Part shown: positions 45,019-54,431 of the stretch, piece by piece
Position numbering within the stretch: position 1 is the stretch's first letter
Layout: the number at the start of each line of letters is the position of its first letter
NCBI RefSeq assembly: GCF_022347565.1
Contig: NZ_JAKRGH010000003.1
Coordinates: forward strand, 1-64,000
From: Vibrio sp. Of7-15
Lineage (GTDB): Bacteria > Pseudomonadota > Gammaproteobacteria > Enterobacterales > Vibrionaceae
Reading direction: 5' to 3'
Length of the DNA: 64,000 bases
The notes under the pieces: generated by a model
Databases searched by the model: none
Told to the model about the DNA's origin: nothing
Seen by the model: only the letters and a program-made list of their open reading frames with translations
Position numbers and translations under genes: made by a program

Positions 45019-45837
45019 TTATGGCGATTCACTCTTTCCATCACGAAATGGTTGGGTGAGCATGTTTTTTAATCGAGACTCGTGCGGCTTTCTGAATATG
45101 GTTAATCCAATCGTCATATTCGTATGGCCTTGTTTGGGTTGGCTCTGGTAAGTGTTGAAGATGAGATCCCACCAGGTTAAGCAGAAACCAAAATTACGAT
45201 TGGTTTCTGTTCCATCTACAGAGTGATGAATGCGGTGCACATCAGGTGTGACCAAAAAATACCGCACATACTTATCTATTTTCTTAGGAATCTTTACATT
45301 GCCATGGTTAAACATAGCGGTCAGGTTCAACAGAACCTCAAAAATAATGACTGAAACAACAGGAGCTCCAAGCAGTACGACGATGAGGATCTTAAAAATC
45401 ATGGATAAAATAATTTCTAAGGGGTGAAATCGAGCACCTGTCGTTACATCAATGTCTACATCTGTATGGTGCATTCTGTGCAGACGCCATAAAAAAGGTA
45501 CATGATGAAAAAGAACGTGCTGAAAATAAATAGCACAATCAAGCAAAATGATAGCAGTAACGATGGCAACTGGTGCTGGTATATCGAACCAATGAATAAG
45601 CCCCCATTGGTTTTCAGTAGCAATATATGAGACATCGACCGCAAGAATGGGAAATAGTAATTTAATGGTAATACTATTGAATACAACGATACTTAAATTA
45701 CTGCACCAGCGAGTAGGTTTTGAGCCTGTTAGCCTTTTGCGTGGGGCGATTAGCTCCCCAATAGCGACTAAAGTAAAAATAGTTAAAAAGAAACCAAGCC
45801 GAATGTAGAGTTCATTTCCAACAATCCAGTCACTCAT
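45019..45837 (-). CDS. Fatty acid hydroxylase / sterol desaturase family protein
   Basis: This 272-aa integral membrane di-iron enzyme has about four helices. Histidine boxes are QHVLFHHVPFLWRLHRMHH (HxxxxHH-like), RFHPLEI and VHRIHHSVD, the metal-ligand pattern of the fatty acid hydroxylase superfamily. Substrates in bacteria include fatty acids, lipids and carotenoids; the substrate here is unknown. It has its own ATG at 45837 and no operon partner. Its 3' end lies 98 bp from the b561 gene on the same strand. Confidence 0.88.
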   Translation of the reverse strand: MSDWIVGNELYIRLGFFLTIFTLVAIGELIAPRKRLTGSKPTRWCSNLSIVVFNSITIKLLFPILAVDVSYIATENQWGLIHWFDIPAPVAIVTAIILLDCAIYFQHVLFHHVPFLWRLHRMHHTDVDIDVTTGARFHPLEIILSMIFKILIVVLLGAPVVSVIIFEVLLNLTAMFNHGNVKIPKKIDKYVRYFLVTPDVHRIHHSVDGTETNRNFGFCLTWWDLIFNTYQSQPKQGHTNMTIGLTIFRKPHESRLKNMLTQPFRDGKSESP

Positions 45838-46722
45838 TTTTCATCCTAAAATATTGAATCATAATATTTAGATTCTGATTGTACTCCATTTTTTAAGTTT
45901 GAAAACTTTGTTTCCATTCCCAGTGCTTTTCATTGTGGTTCCCTTTTGTATATAACCACTAAGTATGATTAAAAGTTTGTGAAAAGTATTAAGAAAGTTT
46001 ATATCTTCTTAATTTTTAATGCTAAATGATGATTTTATTTTTAGCGTATGGTCATTTATATAAAAATAGTCTACACCTTTTACATGACACTAGTCGGAAT
46101 AAAAAGAAATCACGGCATTAATGGTACTTAGTACTATAATGAAGGGTAGGGATGTATATCGTATGGAGTGGGATAATAACTGGATGAAAAACTTGACCTT
46201 TTAAAAGGCGCTGTACTACGTTTAGAGCAGCATTAATGGAATGTACGATGATAAAAGAAATTATTCCTATGCTACTAATATAATTTGAACAAGTGTCACA
46301 TTAAAACTTTTTAGTATTGATAATTGTAGGTCTAATATATTTGGTGATAGTATTAAATATACAAAATGAATAGTGTTTTATTGCTCGTTATTTATACAGA
46401 ATAATACGTTTTGCTTATACCGCATATAAATTGTGATTATTTTTATTGATTTTATCTTGTTGATTTAATTGGTTTTTTTAAATTTATTTGTTTTTTATGA
46501 ATATTTTTGAAATAAAACATTCAAGTTCGAGGTCTGATGAGGTGAATATATGTTGATTAAAGATAAAAAAAACTGATATTGTTTCGCTATAAGTAATAAG
46601 CCAGTGGTTAATACTTTTGGATAATATAATGCAACTATATTAACAATAGTGATTCTGATTCATATAAGTTATTTTGAGTTACATTGTTCTCTAATTCTAA
46701 AAATATAAATATAGCGGGTGTT
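45838..46722. other. AT-rich 885-bp region upstream of the type VI secretion cluster
   Basis: This is the most AT-rich long spacer in the window. It contains only very short frames (for example 21 codons starting near 46139). No tRNA, hairpin terminator or convincing sigma-54 site (GG-N10-GC) was found by eye. It probably carries the promoter and silencing sites (H-NS type) for the T6SS operon (inference). Confidence 0.45.
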
Positions 46723-48165
46723 ATGCGCTTTAATGAAAACCAACGACAAACTTTGCTTTCTCCACTGACAGAAGATAATTTCTGCGGGAGCTACTTGAAA
46801 TCAGATCGGCAGGTGTTTAGACCATTACGAAATGAATTTAACTTAGCCCAAACATCGTTAAGAAAGCTGACTCAGAATCCAGATCCGTCGGAGATTGAGG
46901 CACTTATTGAAGAAAACCAAAATAATTGGGGTTCTTTATCAGATAGTTTGTTTACGGTATTTCAGCAATCGTCTAGAGACATAGAATTGGCTGGCTGGAT
47001 GCTTGTTTCACAGGTCATTATTGATCCAAGTTTAAACTGTGCTAGCCAGGTTAGTGAATGGTTGAAAGAGTTGGTGTCCTCACATTGGGACAACTTACAG
47101 CCAATTTTGCCAGACAATAAAATAAAAGCCGGTGATGATGCGGGCAAAAAGATTGAGATCGACACTTTTAAAGTGAAAGCCTTTGTACAACTGGTTGGTG
47201 AGAGTGAAGACAGTAGTTTACTTTATTCACCACTTTTAATGACACCTTTGATCGGAGATTTAGATTATTTCCGTTATCAAAGTGAAGAACGTAAAGGCAA
47301 CTTGACCGACTTACGTCACCAGTACAATTCAGTCGCATTGGAAAATCGAGCGCATTTAACTGAACTCGTGCAGAATTTATCGAGTTTGGCAGAAAACATG
47401 ACAGCCATTGAAGCACAAGTGAAAGTGGTATGTCAGAAGAGTTTGATAGCTCAGCCAGGTTTTGCTTTTGTGACCGGTTTATTAGCAAAAATGCTAAAAG
47501 CCATTGAATTTATTTCTGGTATTAAGCCAGTAGCCGCTTCAAGCCAAGCTGCTGCCGCTGTACCAGAGAATAAACCTGAGGTTGATGCAAACCCTAATGC
47601 CCCAGTTGATGTTGTGGAATCAACAGTTTCGATGAACCAAATAGAGAACTCGAATATGGCTCAACCAACACAACAAGCGGCGACAACGGTTTCATTTGCT
47701 TCTATTGCTGAACAACAAGAATTTAATCGAGACCAAGCATTTCACCAATTACGTGAATTGTCAGAATTTTTTAAAAAAACGGAACCGCACAGTCCAGTAC
47801 CTTACTTATTGGAAAAGGCGATTCGTTGGGGCTACATGCCATTACCTGAGTTAATGACCGAGTTGCTATCAAATCAACAAGAAACGATTGCGCGTGTTTT
47901 CAATTTAACAGGGTTAGACGAAGAAGGGCAGGTTGGTTTACCAGATTTGCCAGTAAGAAATTACTCAGTGTCGAGTCATTCGATACCGAGTCAAAATGTG
48001 ACGTCGGCTTCGGCCGAGGTCGTAGCGAAAGAACCATTACACAATAATAATTTAACAGAAACTAAGTCTACACCTTCTACTTCAAATGAAGCTGAAAGTG
48101 TAAATAATCAAACCAAACCACAAACGGAGCAAAAGTCAGATTCCAGCAATTCTTTAAGCTGGTAA
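46723..48165 (+). CDS. tssA: T6SS protein TssA (ImpA/VasJ type)
   Basis: This 480-aa baseplate/tail-priming protein has an ImpA N-terminal domain (SPLTEDNFCGSYLKSD to ~residue 240). A Pro/Ala/Thr-rich linker lies at ~270-320. The C-terminal helical domain contains SPVPYLLEKAIRWGYMPLPE, typical of VasJ-like TssA, and is followed by a disordered tail. The ATG at 46723 gives a sensible N-terminus. The frame extends to a TTG at 46684. It is the first gene of the cluster, 42 nt before hcp. Confidence 0.88.
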   Translation: MRFNENQRQTLLSPLTEDNFCGSYLKSDRQVFRPLRNEFNLAQTSLRKLTQNPDPSEIEALIEENQNNWGSLSDSLFTVFQQSSRDIELAGWMLVSQVIIDPSLNCASQVSEWLKELVSSHWDNLQPILPDNKIKAGDDAGKKIEIDTFKVKAFVQLVGESEDSSLLYSPLLMTPLIGDLDYFRYQSEERKGNLTDLRHQYNSVALENRAHLTELVQNLSSLAENMTAIEAQVKVVCQKSLIAQPGFAFVTGLLAKMLKAIEFISGIKPVAASSQAAAAVPENKPEVDANPNAPVDVVESTVSMNQIENSNMAQPTQQAATTVSFASIAEQQEFNRDQAFHQLRELSEFFKKTEPHSPVPYLLEKAIRWGYMPLPELMTELLSNQQETIARVFNLTGLDEEGQVGLPDLPVRNYSVSSHSIPSQNVTSASAEVVAKEPLHNNNLTETKSTPSTSNEAESVNNQTKPQTEQKSDSSNSLSW

Positions 48166-48207
48166 ATGGCCTTAGCTGCACATAAATAAAACAGGGGAAC
48201 TATTATT

Positions 48208-48726
48208 ATGGCAAGCATCTATATGCGAATTGATGGCGTACAAGTAACAGGCGGCGCAACTATCGAGGGTATTCCTGGTGAAGGTTGGTTCGCACTGAAC
48301 TCTTACAGCTGGGGCGCAGTACGTTCAGTTGCTATGGATATCGGTAACGGCACGAATGCAGATTCAGGCATGGTAGCGATGAGTGAAGTTAACCTGACTA
48401 AAGAAGTAGATGGTGCTTCAGAAGACCTACTTTCTTTCCTATTTAGCCCAGGTCCAGAAGGTAAAGACGTAGAAGTTGTATTCACTAAGCCATCAACATC
48501 TGGCGAAGGTGCAGATATTTACTTCCAAGTGAAGCTACAAAAAGCACGTCTTGTTTCTTACAACGTAAGTGGTTCAGACGGTTCTCAACCATTTGAAAGC
48601 ATCGCGCTTTCTTACATCCAGCTTGATCAGAAGCACTGGCATGAAGGTAACGGTGGTAAGCTTGAGCAAGGCGGTCTTGTTTCTTACAACGTACCACAAG
48701 GCAAGCTGCTGTCTGGCGCGAAATAA
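48208..48726 (+). CDS. hcp: T6SS tube protein Hcp
   Basis: This 172-aa haemolysin-coregulated protein forms the inner tube of the T6SS tail. It begins MASIYMRIDGVQVTGGA and carries AMSEVNLTKEVDGAS and FESIALSYIQLD, which are Hcp family landmarks. Its codon use is strongly biased, in line with high expression. GGGGAA upstream is a good ribosome-binding site. A strong hairpin with T-run directly follows (48734-48765), so hcp mRNA is likely in excess over the sheath genes. Confidence 0.95.
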   Translation: MASIYMRIDGVQVTGGATIEGIPGEGWFALNSYSWGAVRSVAMDIGNGTNADSGMVAMSEVNLTKEVDGASEDLLSFLFSPGPEGKDVEVVFTKPSTSGEGADIYFQVKLQKARLVSYNVSGSDGSQPFESIALSYIQLDQKHWHEGNGGKLEQGGLVSYNVPQGKLLSGAK

Positions 48727-48733
48727 TTGTAGT

Positions 48734-48765
48734 AAATGCGCCGCTGTTTGGCGGCGCATTTTTTA
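48734..48765 (+). terminator. Terminator/attenuator after hcp
   Basis: AAATGCGCCGC and GGCGGCGCATTT form an ~10-bp GC-rich stem with a 5-nt loop, followed by TTTTTTAT. It should stop much of the hcp transcript before tssB, unless tssB has its own promoter in the next 50 bp. Confidence 0.85.
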
Positions 48766-48813
48766 TACTTTTAATTCGGCTTTTAATATTATTGCGAAAC
48801 AAGGTAGGGAAGC

Positions 48814-49323
48814 ATGGCTCTCAACTCACAACATAAGCGTGTAAGCAAAAACCGCGTCAGCATTACGTATGACGTAGAAACTAACGGTGCAACTGAAACC
48901 AAAGAATTGCCTTTTGTCGTGGGCGTGATTGGTGACTTCTCTGGCCACAAACCAGAAAGCGAAAAAGTGGACTTAGAAGAGCGTGAGTTCACTGGTGTCG
49001 ATAAAGACAACTTTGATACGGTAATGGGACAAATTAACCCTACCTTATCTTACAAGGTTGATAATAAGCTGGCAGGCGATGACAGCCAGTTTGATGTGAA
49101 CCTTAGCTTCAAATCAATGAAAGATTTCCACCCTGAAAACTTAGTTGACAGCATTGATCCTTTAAAGCAGCTAGTAGAAACACGTAATCAGCTAAAAGTA
49201 TTGCTGAGTAAAGCCGATCGTTCTCGTGATTTAGAACGTTTGCTTAAAGAAGTTCTGCAAAGTACCGATGCGATTCAACATCTTGCGGAAGAACTAGGCG
49301 TGCAAAAAGGGGAGGCTGAATAA
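48814..49323 (+). CDS. tssB: T6SS contractile sheath small subunit TssB
   Basis: This 169-aa sheath subunit (VipA-like) has RVSITYDVETNGATETKELP, then VGVIGDFSGH and EREFTGVDKDNFD, then SFKSMKDFHPENLVDSIDPL, the family consensus. It forms the contractile sheath with TssC. Its stop overlaps the tssC ATG by one base (TAATG), which couples translation in a 1:1 ratio. Confidence 0.95.
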   Translation: MALNSQHKRVSKNRVSITYDVETNGATETKELPFVVGVIGDFSGHKPESEKVDLEEREFTGVDKDNFDTVMGQINPTLSYKVDNKLAGDDSQFDVNLSFKSMKDFHPENLVDSIDPLKQLVETRNQLKVLLSKADRSRDLERLLKEVLQSTDAIQHLAEELGVQKGEAE

Positions 49324-50804
49324 TGTCAACTGAACAACAAAATGCACCACAGCAAGCAGAAGCGGCTGAAGGTGAGCTGAATTTTCTGGATCGTGCAATT
49401 ACAGCAACGACTCAAACGCCAGCAGATACAACAAAAGAGCTGCTTTCTGTTTTAACATCACAAGCTCTAGACGGCACAGTAACGTGGGATAAAAACCTAA
49501 CGTTAACCATTGAAAAAGCCATTGCTGCTTTGGATGTGAAGATTTCTGAGCAACTTTCAACAGTCATGCAAAACCCTGATTTCCAAAAACTGGAAGGGAC
49601 ATGGCTTGGTCTTCAAAAGCTGGTTAAAAACAGCGAACTTGGCCCAGATCTAAAAATTAAGCTTGCTGACTACACGAAAGACGAGCTATTAGAACAATTT
49701 GAAGATGCGCCTGCTATTGATCGCAGTCGTTTCTTTACCATGATTTATCAAGAAGAATTCGGCACAGCTGGTGGTCAACCATACGGTGCACTAATTGGTG
49801 ATTACGAGTTTGGCTACGGTGATGAAGACGTAGCATTATTGCGTTACATGGGTGAGGTTGCTGCGGCTTCTCATGCACCATTTGTAGCTGCTGCTAATGC
49901 AAGCATGTTTGATTTCGATTCTTTTGAAACCTTCTCAGAAGGTAAACCAGTTGCGGCAGGTTTCGACTCACCAGCTTACGCAAGTTGGAATGCTTTCCGT
50001 GAAAGTGATGACTCACGTTACGTTGCATTAACGTTACCAAAAACCATTGCTCGTCTGCCTTATGGTAAAGGTACAGTACCAGTAAGTTCTTTTGATTTTG
50101 AAGAATTTAAAACAGATGCGAATGGTAAAGCAGTACCACAATCTCAAGATGATTTTGTGTGGAGTAACGCTGCATACGAATATGGTCTGTTACTGACTCA
50201 AGCGTATACGCAATACGGCTGGTGCACCGCGATCCGTGGTACGGACAATGGTGGTAAAGTTGAGAACCTACCTAACTTTACTTACAACACACCTTCAGGT
50301 GATCTTGTTCAGCAGTGTCCATCGGAAGTTAACTTAACGGATGAGCGTGAGAAAGAGCTGAGCGATCTTGGCTTTTTACCATTAGTTCACTACAAAAATA
50401 CCAATTACGCGGTATTTATGGGTGCACAAACGGCTCATAAGCCAAAAACGTATACGGACCCTGATGCAACAGCTAATGCAGCTATTTCAGCGCGTTTACC
50501 ATACACAATGGCAAGCAGCCGTATCGCCCAATACCTAAAAGTAATGGGACGTGATCGCATTGGTTCAAACCTTGATCCAAACAATGTTGAAAAAGAACTG
50601 AACGACTGGATTCACCAATATGTGAACCCAAATGCCATCGGTAATGAAGCGAAAGCGACTCACCCATTGGTAGAAGCAAAAGTAAGTGTAGAAGAGCAAA
50701 CAGGTCGTCCTGGTTGTTACTCTGCGGTTGCTTACTTGCGCCCTTGGCTACAAATGGAAGAGTTAACAACCTCTCTACGTATGGTTGCGAACATTCCAGG
50801 CTAA
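49323..50804 (+). CDS. tssC: T6SS contractile sheath large subunit TssC
   Basis: This 493-aa sheath subunit (VipB-like) has LTIEKAIAALDVKISEQL, FQKLEGTWLGLQKLV, EFGTAGGQPYGALIGDYEF, and in the C-terminal half PYTMASSRIAQYLKVMGRD and MVANIPG, all characteristic. Length is normal. A second, shorter TssC-like gene follows after a hairpin. Confidence 0.96.
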   Translation: MSTEQQNAPQQAEAAEGELNFLDRAITATTQTPADTTKELLSVLTSQALDGTVTWDKNLTLTIEKAIAALDVKISEQLSTVMQNPDFQKLEGTWLGLQKLVKNSELGPDLKIKLADYTKDELLEQFEDAPAIDRSRFFTMIYQEEFGTAGGQPYGALIGDYEFGYGDEDVALLRYMGEVAAASHAPFVAAANASMFDFDSFETFSEGKPVAAGFDSPAYASWNAFRESDDSRYVALTLPKTIARLPYGKGTVPVSSFDFEEFKTDANGKAVPQSQDDFVWSNAAYEYGLLLTQAYTQYGWCTAIRGTDNGGKVENLPNFTYNTPSGDLVQQCPSEVNLTDEREKELSDLGFLPLVHYKNTNYAVFMGAQTAHKPKTYTDPDATANAAISARLPYTMASSRIAQYLKVMGRDRIGSNLDPNNVEKELNDWIHQYVNPNAIGNEAKATHPLVEAKVSVEEQTGRPGCYSAVAYLRPWLQMEELTTSLRMVANIPG

Positions 50805-50811
50805 TGATTTC

Positions 50812-50836
50812 TTCGGGGGCTTAATCGGCCCCCGAA
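50812..50836 (+). repeat. Hairpin between the two tssC genes
   Basis: TTCGGGGGC and GCCCCCGAA form a perfect 9-bp stem with a 7-nt loop, ten bases before the second tssC-like start. There is no T-run. It may be a stabiliser or attenuator that lowers expression of the second copy. Confidence 0.55.
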
Positions 50837-50846
50837 TGGAGCTTTT

Positions 50847-52220
50847 ATGACAATATCAAACCCAACATCATCCTCCAATGTCTTAGCCGAAACAGGGCAA
50901 TGGCGAATGCTGTTAGAGTTAGCAAAACAGCAAGATAATGATGGCTTTGTTGCTTTACTGAGCCGTGTTATTGCCCAATTAGATCAAACATTAAGTGATC
51001 AACTTGCCGAAATTATGCAGGCAAAAGAGTTTAAAAAGTTGGAAGCGACGTGGTCTGGTTTAGCAAGCCTAGCTGAACTGCCAGTCTCAGGCCGAAGAGT
51101 TAGAATTAAGCTGCTCGATTTTAGTTGGAGCATGTTGTCCACCGACTTAAACCAGTCTTTTGAAGTTAGCCGCAGCGCACTCTATAAAAAAGTCTACGCA
51201 AATGAGCTTGATACCGCAGGGGGGCAGCCATTTGGTCTGCTGGTTGTGGATCATCTTGCCCATTCGGATTTAGATGACGACAGTGATTTTGATGATCTTT
51301 ATACACTCCAATTGTTAGCCGAACTTGGTGAACGTTCATTATGCCCCGTTGCACTGGGTGTTGATCGTTACTTTTTTGGAGATGATCCTGCCAGATTATT
51401 ACACGACTCCGCACGATTAACTCGAATATTAAACAGTGATGATCTCCAAAGCTGGCAATTGCTTCGTAACCACAGTTCCAGTCGATTTTTACACCTCGTT
51501 TTACCGGAATTCAGAATAAGAGAGCCTTATCGTCATTATTCGGCAGGTTTTGTTTTCAATGAACCGAATACAAACAACAGTGTCTTGTGGGGAAATGCGG
51601 CATACCTTTTAGCGGCCAATGTTATTCGAGAATTTGATCGGATCAGTTGGTTTGGCTTTTTACGAGCCTATGACAAAACAGGCCGTGATGGTGCATTAGT
51701 GAAGCCAAGTACTCCTATTTGCACGCCACTAAAAGCGCATGTTGATCTTTACAGTGAGAATGATGGTTTTTGGTCAGAGCAAGGTTTTGTCCCCGTGACT
51801 AGCGTGTACTTAAGTGGTCAATTAGGGCTTTTTAGCAACCAGTCGGTGTGGAAGCCCATTGATGAGGCCAGTAAAACCAGTGCGATGCTTCAAACCAATT
51901 TAATGGCGTGCCGTTTTGGTCATTATATCAAGGCTCAAATTCGCGATAGGGTAGGTAGTTTTGATAGTGCCATGACGTGCCAACGTGATTTGGAACGCTG
52001 GCTACAGCAATACATGAGTGAAGTTGACTATGGCGATGAGTCCATCATGGCGCGTTACCCACTTAAGCATGCTGATGTTCAGCTGGTACAGGATGAACGA
52101 GATGCCACTAAATATCGCTGTCAGATTAAGCTGCAACCTCAATACCAATATGAAGTGCTGGATACTCATATCGTGTTAATGACAGACGTAGCAGCACGCA
52201 AGCTGGGTGAGGTAACTTAA
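50847..52220 (+). CDS. Second TssC-like protein (sheath large subunit paralogue)
   Basis: This 457-aa protein shares the TssC plan: EFKKLEATWSGLASLAEL, ELDTAGGQPFGLLVVDHL, VLWGNAAYLLAANVI, TNLMACRFGHYIKAQIRDR. It diverges in the C-terminal strand and has no partner TssB. Adjacent double tssC genes occur in some T6SS (two differing TssC proteins in Agrobacterium and others, as remembered). It may be a baseplate-side adaptor or an alternative sheath component. It overlaps tssE by one base. Confidence 0.85.
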   Translation: MTISNPTSSSNVLAETGQWRMLLELAKQQDNDGFVALLSRVIAQLDQTLSDQLAEIMQAKEFKKLEATWSGLASLAELPVSGRRVRIKLLDFSWSMLSTDLNQSFEVSRSALYKKVYANELDTAGGQPFGLLVVDHLAHSDLDDDSDFDDLYTLQLLAELGERSLCPVALGVDRYFFGDDPARLLHDSARLTRILNSDDLQSWQLLRNHSSSRFLHLVLPEFRIREPYRHYSAGFVFNEPNTNNSVLWGNAAYLLAANVIREFDRISWFGFLRAYDKTGRDGALVKPSTPICTPLKAHVDLYSENDGFWSEQGFVPVTSVYLSGQLGLFSNQSVWKPIDEASKTSAMLQTNLMACRFGHYIKAQIRDRVGSFDSAMTCQRDLERWLQQYMSEVDYGDESIMARYPLKHADVQLVQDERDATKYRCQIKLQPQYQYEVLDTHIVLMTDVAARKLGEVT

Positions 52221-52639
52221 TGAGTTTACTAGCGAAGTTAAAAAACCAATGGCATGGTAACAGCGACAGTGTTCGTGATGCGGTGATTGAGAATATTTCA
52301 TCGTTGTTATCGGCTCGCGCGCCTATTTGGCAAGATGAGCTGCATGGTGAAGTGAATAACTCTGTTGCGTCATTTGGCATGGTGAACTCATTACGTAGTC
52401 AAGGTAAAGCGAGTGGTGACTTGGTGTTGCATGATATTCGCTCTTTGATTAGTACCTTTGAGCCAAGGTTAAAAGACGTCTTGGTTGAACTGGATGAGCG
52501 CTCAGTAACGACTAATAAATTAAAATTTCGAATTGAAGGCACAATGACCAGCCAGTTCGGAGAAGAAGTGGTTGTGTTTGATTCAAGCTTAGATTTTACC
52601 ACCAGTAGTTTAGATGTAAGGAAAACGAATCTTGTCTGA
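52220..52639 (+). CDS. tssE: T6SS baseplate protein TssE (gp25-like)
   Basis: This 139-aa protein of the gp25/lysozyme-like baseplate wedge family contains SVRDAVIENISSLLSARAPI, FGMVNSLRSQGKASGDLVLH and IRSLISTFEPRLKDV, the conserved core. It joins TssF and TssG in the baseplate. It overlaps tssF by eight bases. Confidence 0.92.
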   Translation: MSLLAKLKNQWHGNSDSVRDAVIENISSLLSARAPIWQDELHGEVNNSVASFGMVNSLRSQGKASGDLVLHDIRSLISTFEPRLKDVLVELDERSVTTNKLKFRIEGTMTSQFGEEVVVFDSSLDFTTSSLDVRKTNLV

Positions 52640-54431
52640 GTCATTATTAAGCTATTTTGAACAAGAGCTGGCATTTATTCGCCGAGAAGCGGGGGATTTC
52701 GCTCGTCGTCATCCTGGCTCGGCCAAATCGTTAGGGATCAGTGATGACAGTGTTGATGATCCACAAATTGCTCGTCTTATAGATAGTGTTGCGTTATTAA
52801 ATGCCCGTCTGCAGCAACGATTGGATGACTCTTTTCCACAATTGACAGACAGTCTACTTCGCTTGTTATTTCCACATTATTTGCGTCCAATTCCTTCCTA
52901 CAGCATTGTGAAAATGACGCCGTCGGATGATGTAAGTGCGAAACACAGTTTACCAAAAGGGACACAGCTAGGGATTTCAGATGGCGATAGCGAAACTGCT
53001 GTGTTTCAAACTTGTCAGGACGTAGCGTTATACCCTATCGAGCTAAGTACAGCTGCGGTGTCAATTGCGCCATTTGATGTGCCAAAGCCGAAAGGGGCAG
53101 AGCACGCAAAAGCTATGCTAGAGCTGCAACTAGAAACCACTGATCCTGCGATTTTGTTTTCGGATTTAGATCTTTCTTCATTGGATCTGTTTTTACGTGG
53201 TGAAACCCAATCTGTTTTACGCTTGTATGACTATTTGTTGTCAGGGGTAAAGCAAGTTTGTATTCAATATCAAGACGAGTGTATTTCGCTTGGTGCAGGC
53301 TCTTTAGGTTCCGTAGGGTTCCATGATGATAACCAAGTACTGCCTTATAGCGCACGAAGTTTTGGTGGTTTCAAGTTATTAACTGAATTTTTCATGTTCC
53401 CTGAGCAATTTCATGCGGTTCGCCTAGATTTATCGAAAATGCTCTCATGTATTAAAAAAGGGATGCTGCAAACGAACCGAATTCGTATCCAAATCTTTCT
53501 AGATGACATGGCTATTGATCTTGCTCGTAGCTTAGGGGCAGATAATTTCCACCTGTTCTGTACGCCGATTGTTAACTTGCAAACATTAACGGCAGAACCT
53601 TTAAACATCGATTTTAGTCAGTCACAGTATCCGATCTTACTGGATGCTGGTGGTCAAGAACAATTACAGCTATTTTCCATTCAAAAAGTGGTGGACGTAA
53701 CAGAGCAGCAAAGCCGTCAAGTTCCGCCTTTGTATGGTGAAAAATTCCGTGGTGCTGAAATTGGTTTGCGTTGGCAGTTGAGCCAAGAATGGCAAGATGA
53801 CAGTTATTTAAGTAGTAAGCTACGTGTGGCTGACATGGATCACACTAGTGCGAACAGTGGGCCAAGAACATGGCTGGTCACGGCAACCTGTTCGAATGGC
53901 GAGCTGGTAAATCAGCTGTCTATTTCCAGTGAGGTGGATTGCCGAGACTCTATTTCAATGCCAGCAGAATTACAGTTGCTGCGCCGACCAACCAAACAGG
54001 TTCGTATTAAAGGCACTGAGCACAATGCATGGCCATTATTGGCTCATTTACATTTTAATTATCACGCGTTATTAGGCTCTGATGATCCAGTTTCAGCGCT
54101 AAAGGCCATGCTAACTTTGTATAACCATAACGACAACATGCAAAACAGCGCTTACATTGCGTCGATTCAAGGTTTAGAACAAGAACAAGTTGTGGCTCCG
54201 ATCCGAATTTCTGGCAAAAGTTGTTTTGCTTACGGTACTCGTTTGAAGATCACGTTAAGTCCAAAAGAACTTGGCGGTGGTGGGGTAGAGCTGTTGTCGC
54301 AATTACTTGACCGCTTTTTTGCTTATTTCGCAGGTTTTAACAGTTTTACCCAAGTGGTTATTGCTCTTGATGGCGTGGAAGGTGAACACAAAGTATTTCC
54401 AAGGAGATCGGGATGCAAAAATATGCTCTAA
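52632..54431 (+). CDS. tssF: T6SS baseplate protein TssF
   Basis: This 599-aa wedge protein (VasA/ImpG family) opens with LLSYFEQELAFIRREAGDFA, then RHPGSAKSLGI, DPQIARLIDSVALLNARLQQ and LLFPHYLRPIPSYSIVKM, the strongly conserved TssF start. It begins with TTG behind AAGGA, since no in-frame ATG fits. It forms a 2:1 complex with TssG in known systems. It overlaps tssG by 19 bases. Confidence 0.95.
   Translation: MSESLLSYFEQELAFIRREAGDFARRHPGSAKSLGISDDSVDDPQIARLIDSVALLNARLQQRLDDSFPQLTDSLLRLLFPHYLRPIPSYSIVKMTPSDDVSAKHSLPKGTQLGISDGDSETAVFQTCQDVALYPIELSTAAVSIAPFDVPKPKGAEHAKAMLELQLETTDPAILFSDLDLSSLDLFLRGETQSVLRLYDYLLSGVKQVCIQYQDECISLGAGSLGSVGFHDDNQVLPYSARSFGGFKLLTEFFMFPEQFHAVRLDLSKMLSCIKKGMLQTNRIRIQIFLDDMAIDLARSLGADNFHLFCTPIVNLQTLTAEPLNIDFSQSQYPILLDAGGQEQLQLFSIQKVVDVTEQQSRQVPPLYGEKFRGAEIGLRWQLSQEWQDDSYLSSKLRVADMDHTSANSGPRTWLVTATCSNGELVNQLSISSEVDCRDSISMPAELQLLRRPTKQVRIKGTEHNAWPLLAHLHFNYHALLGSDDPVSALKAMLTLYNHNDNMQNSAYIASIQGLEQEQVVAPIRISGKSCFAYGTRLKITLSPKELGGGGVELLSQLLDRFFAYFAGFNSFTQVVIALDGVEGEHKVFPRRSGCKNML

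Noticed and set aside
48166-48207. A TGGC...TGC sequence resembling a sigma-54 promoter before hcp
   Set aside because: Only eight bases separate the GG and GC pairs, where ten are required.
48485-48844. Frames of 61-105 codons around the hcp terminator on both strands
   Set aside because: They pass through the hcp coding region and its terminator hairpin and show no family pattern.
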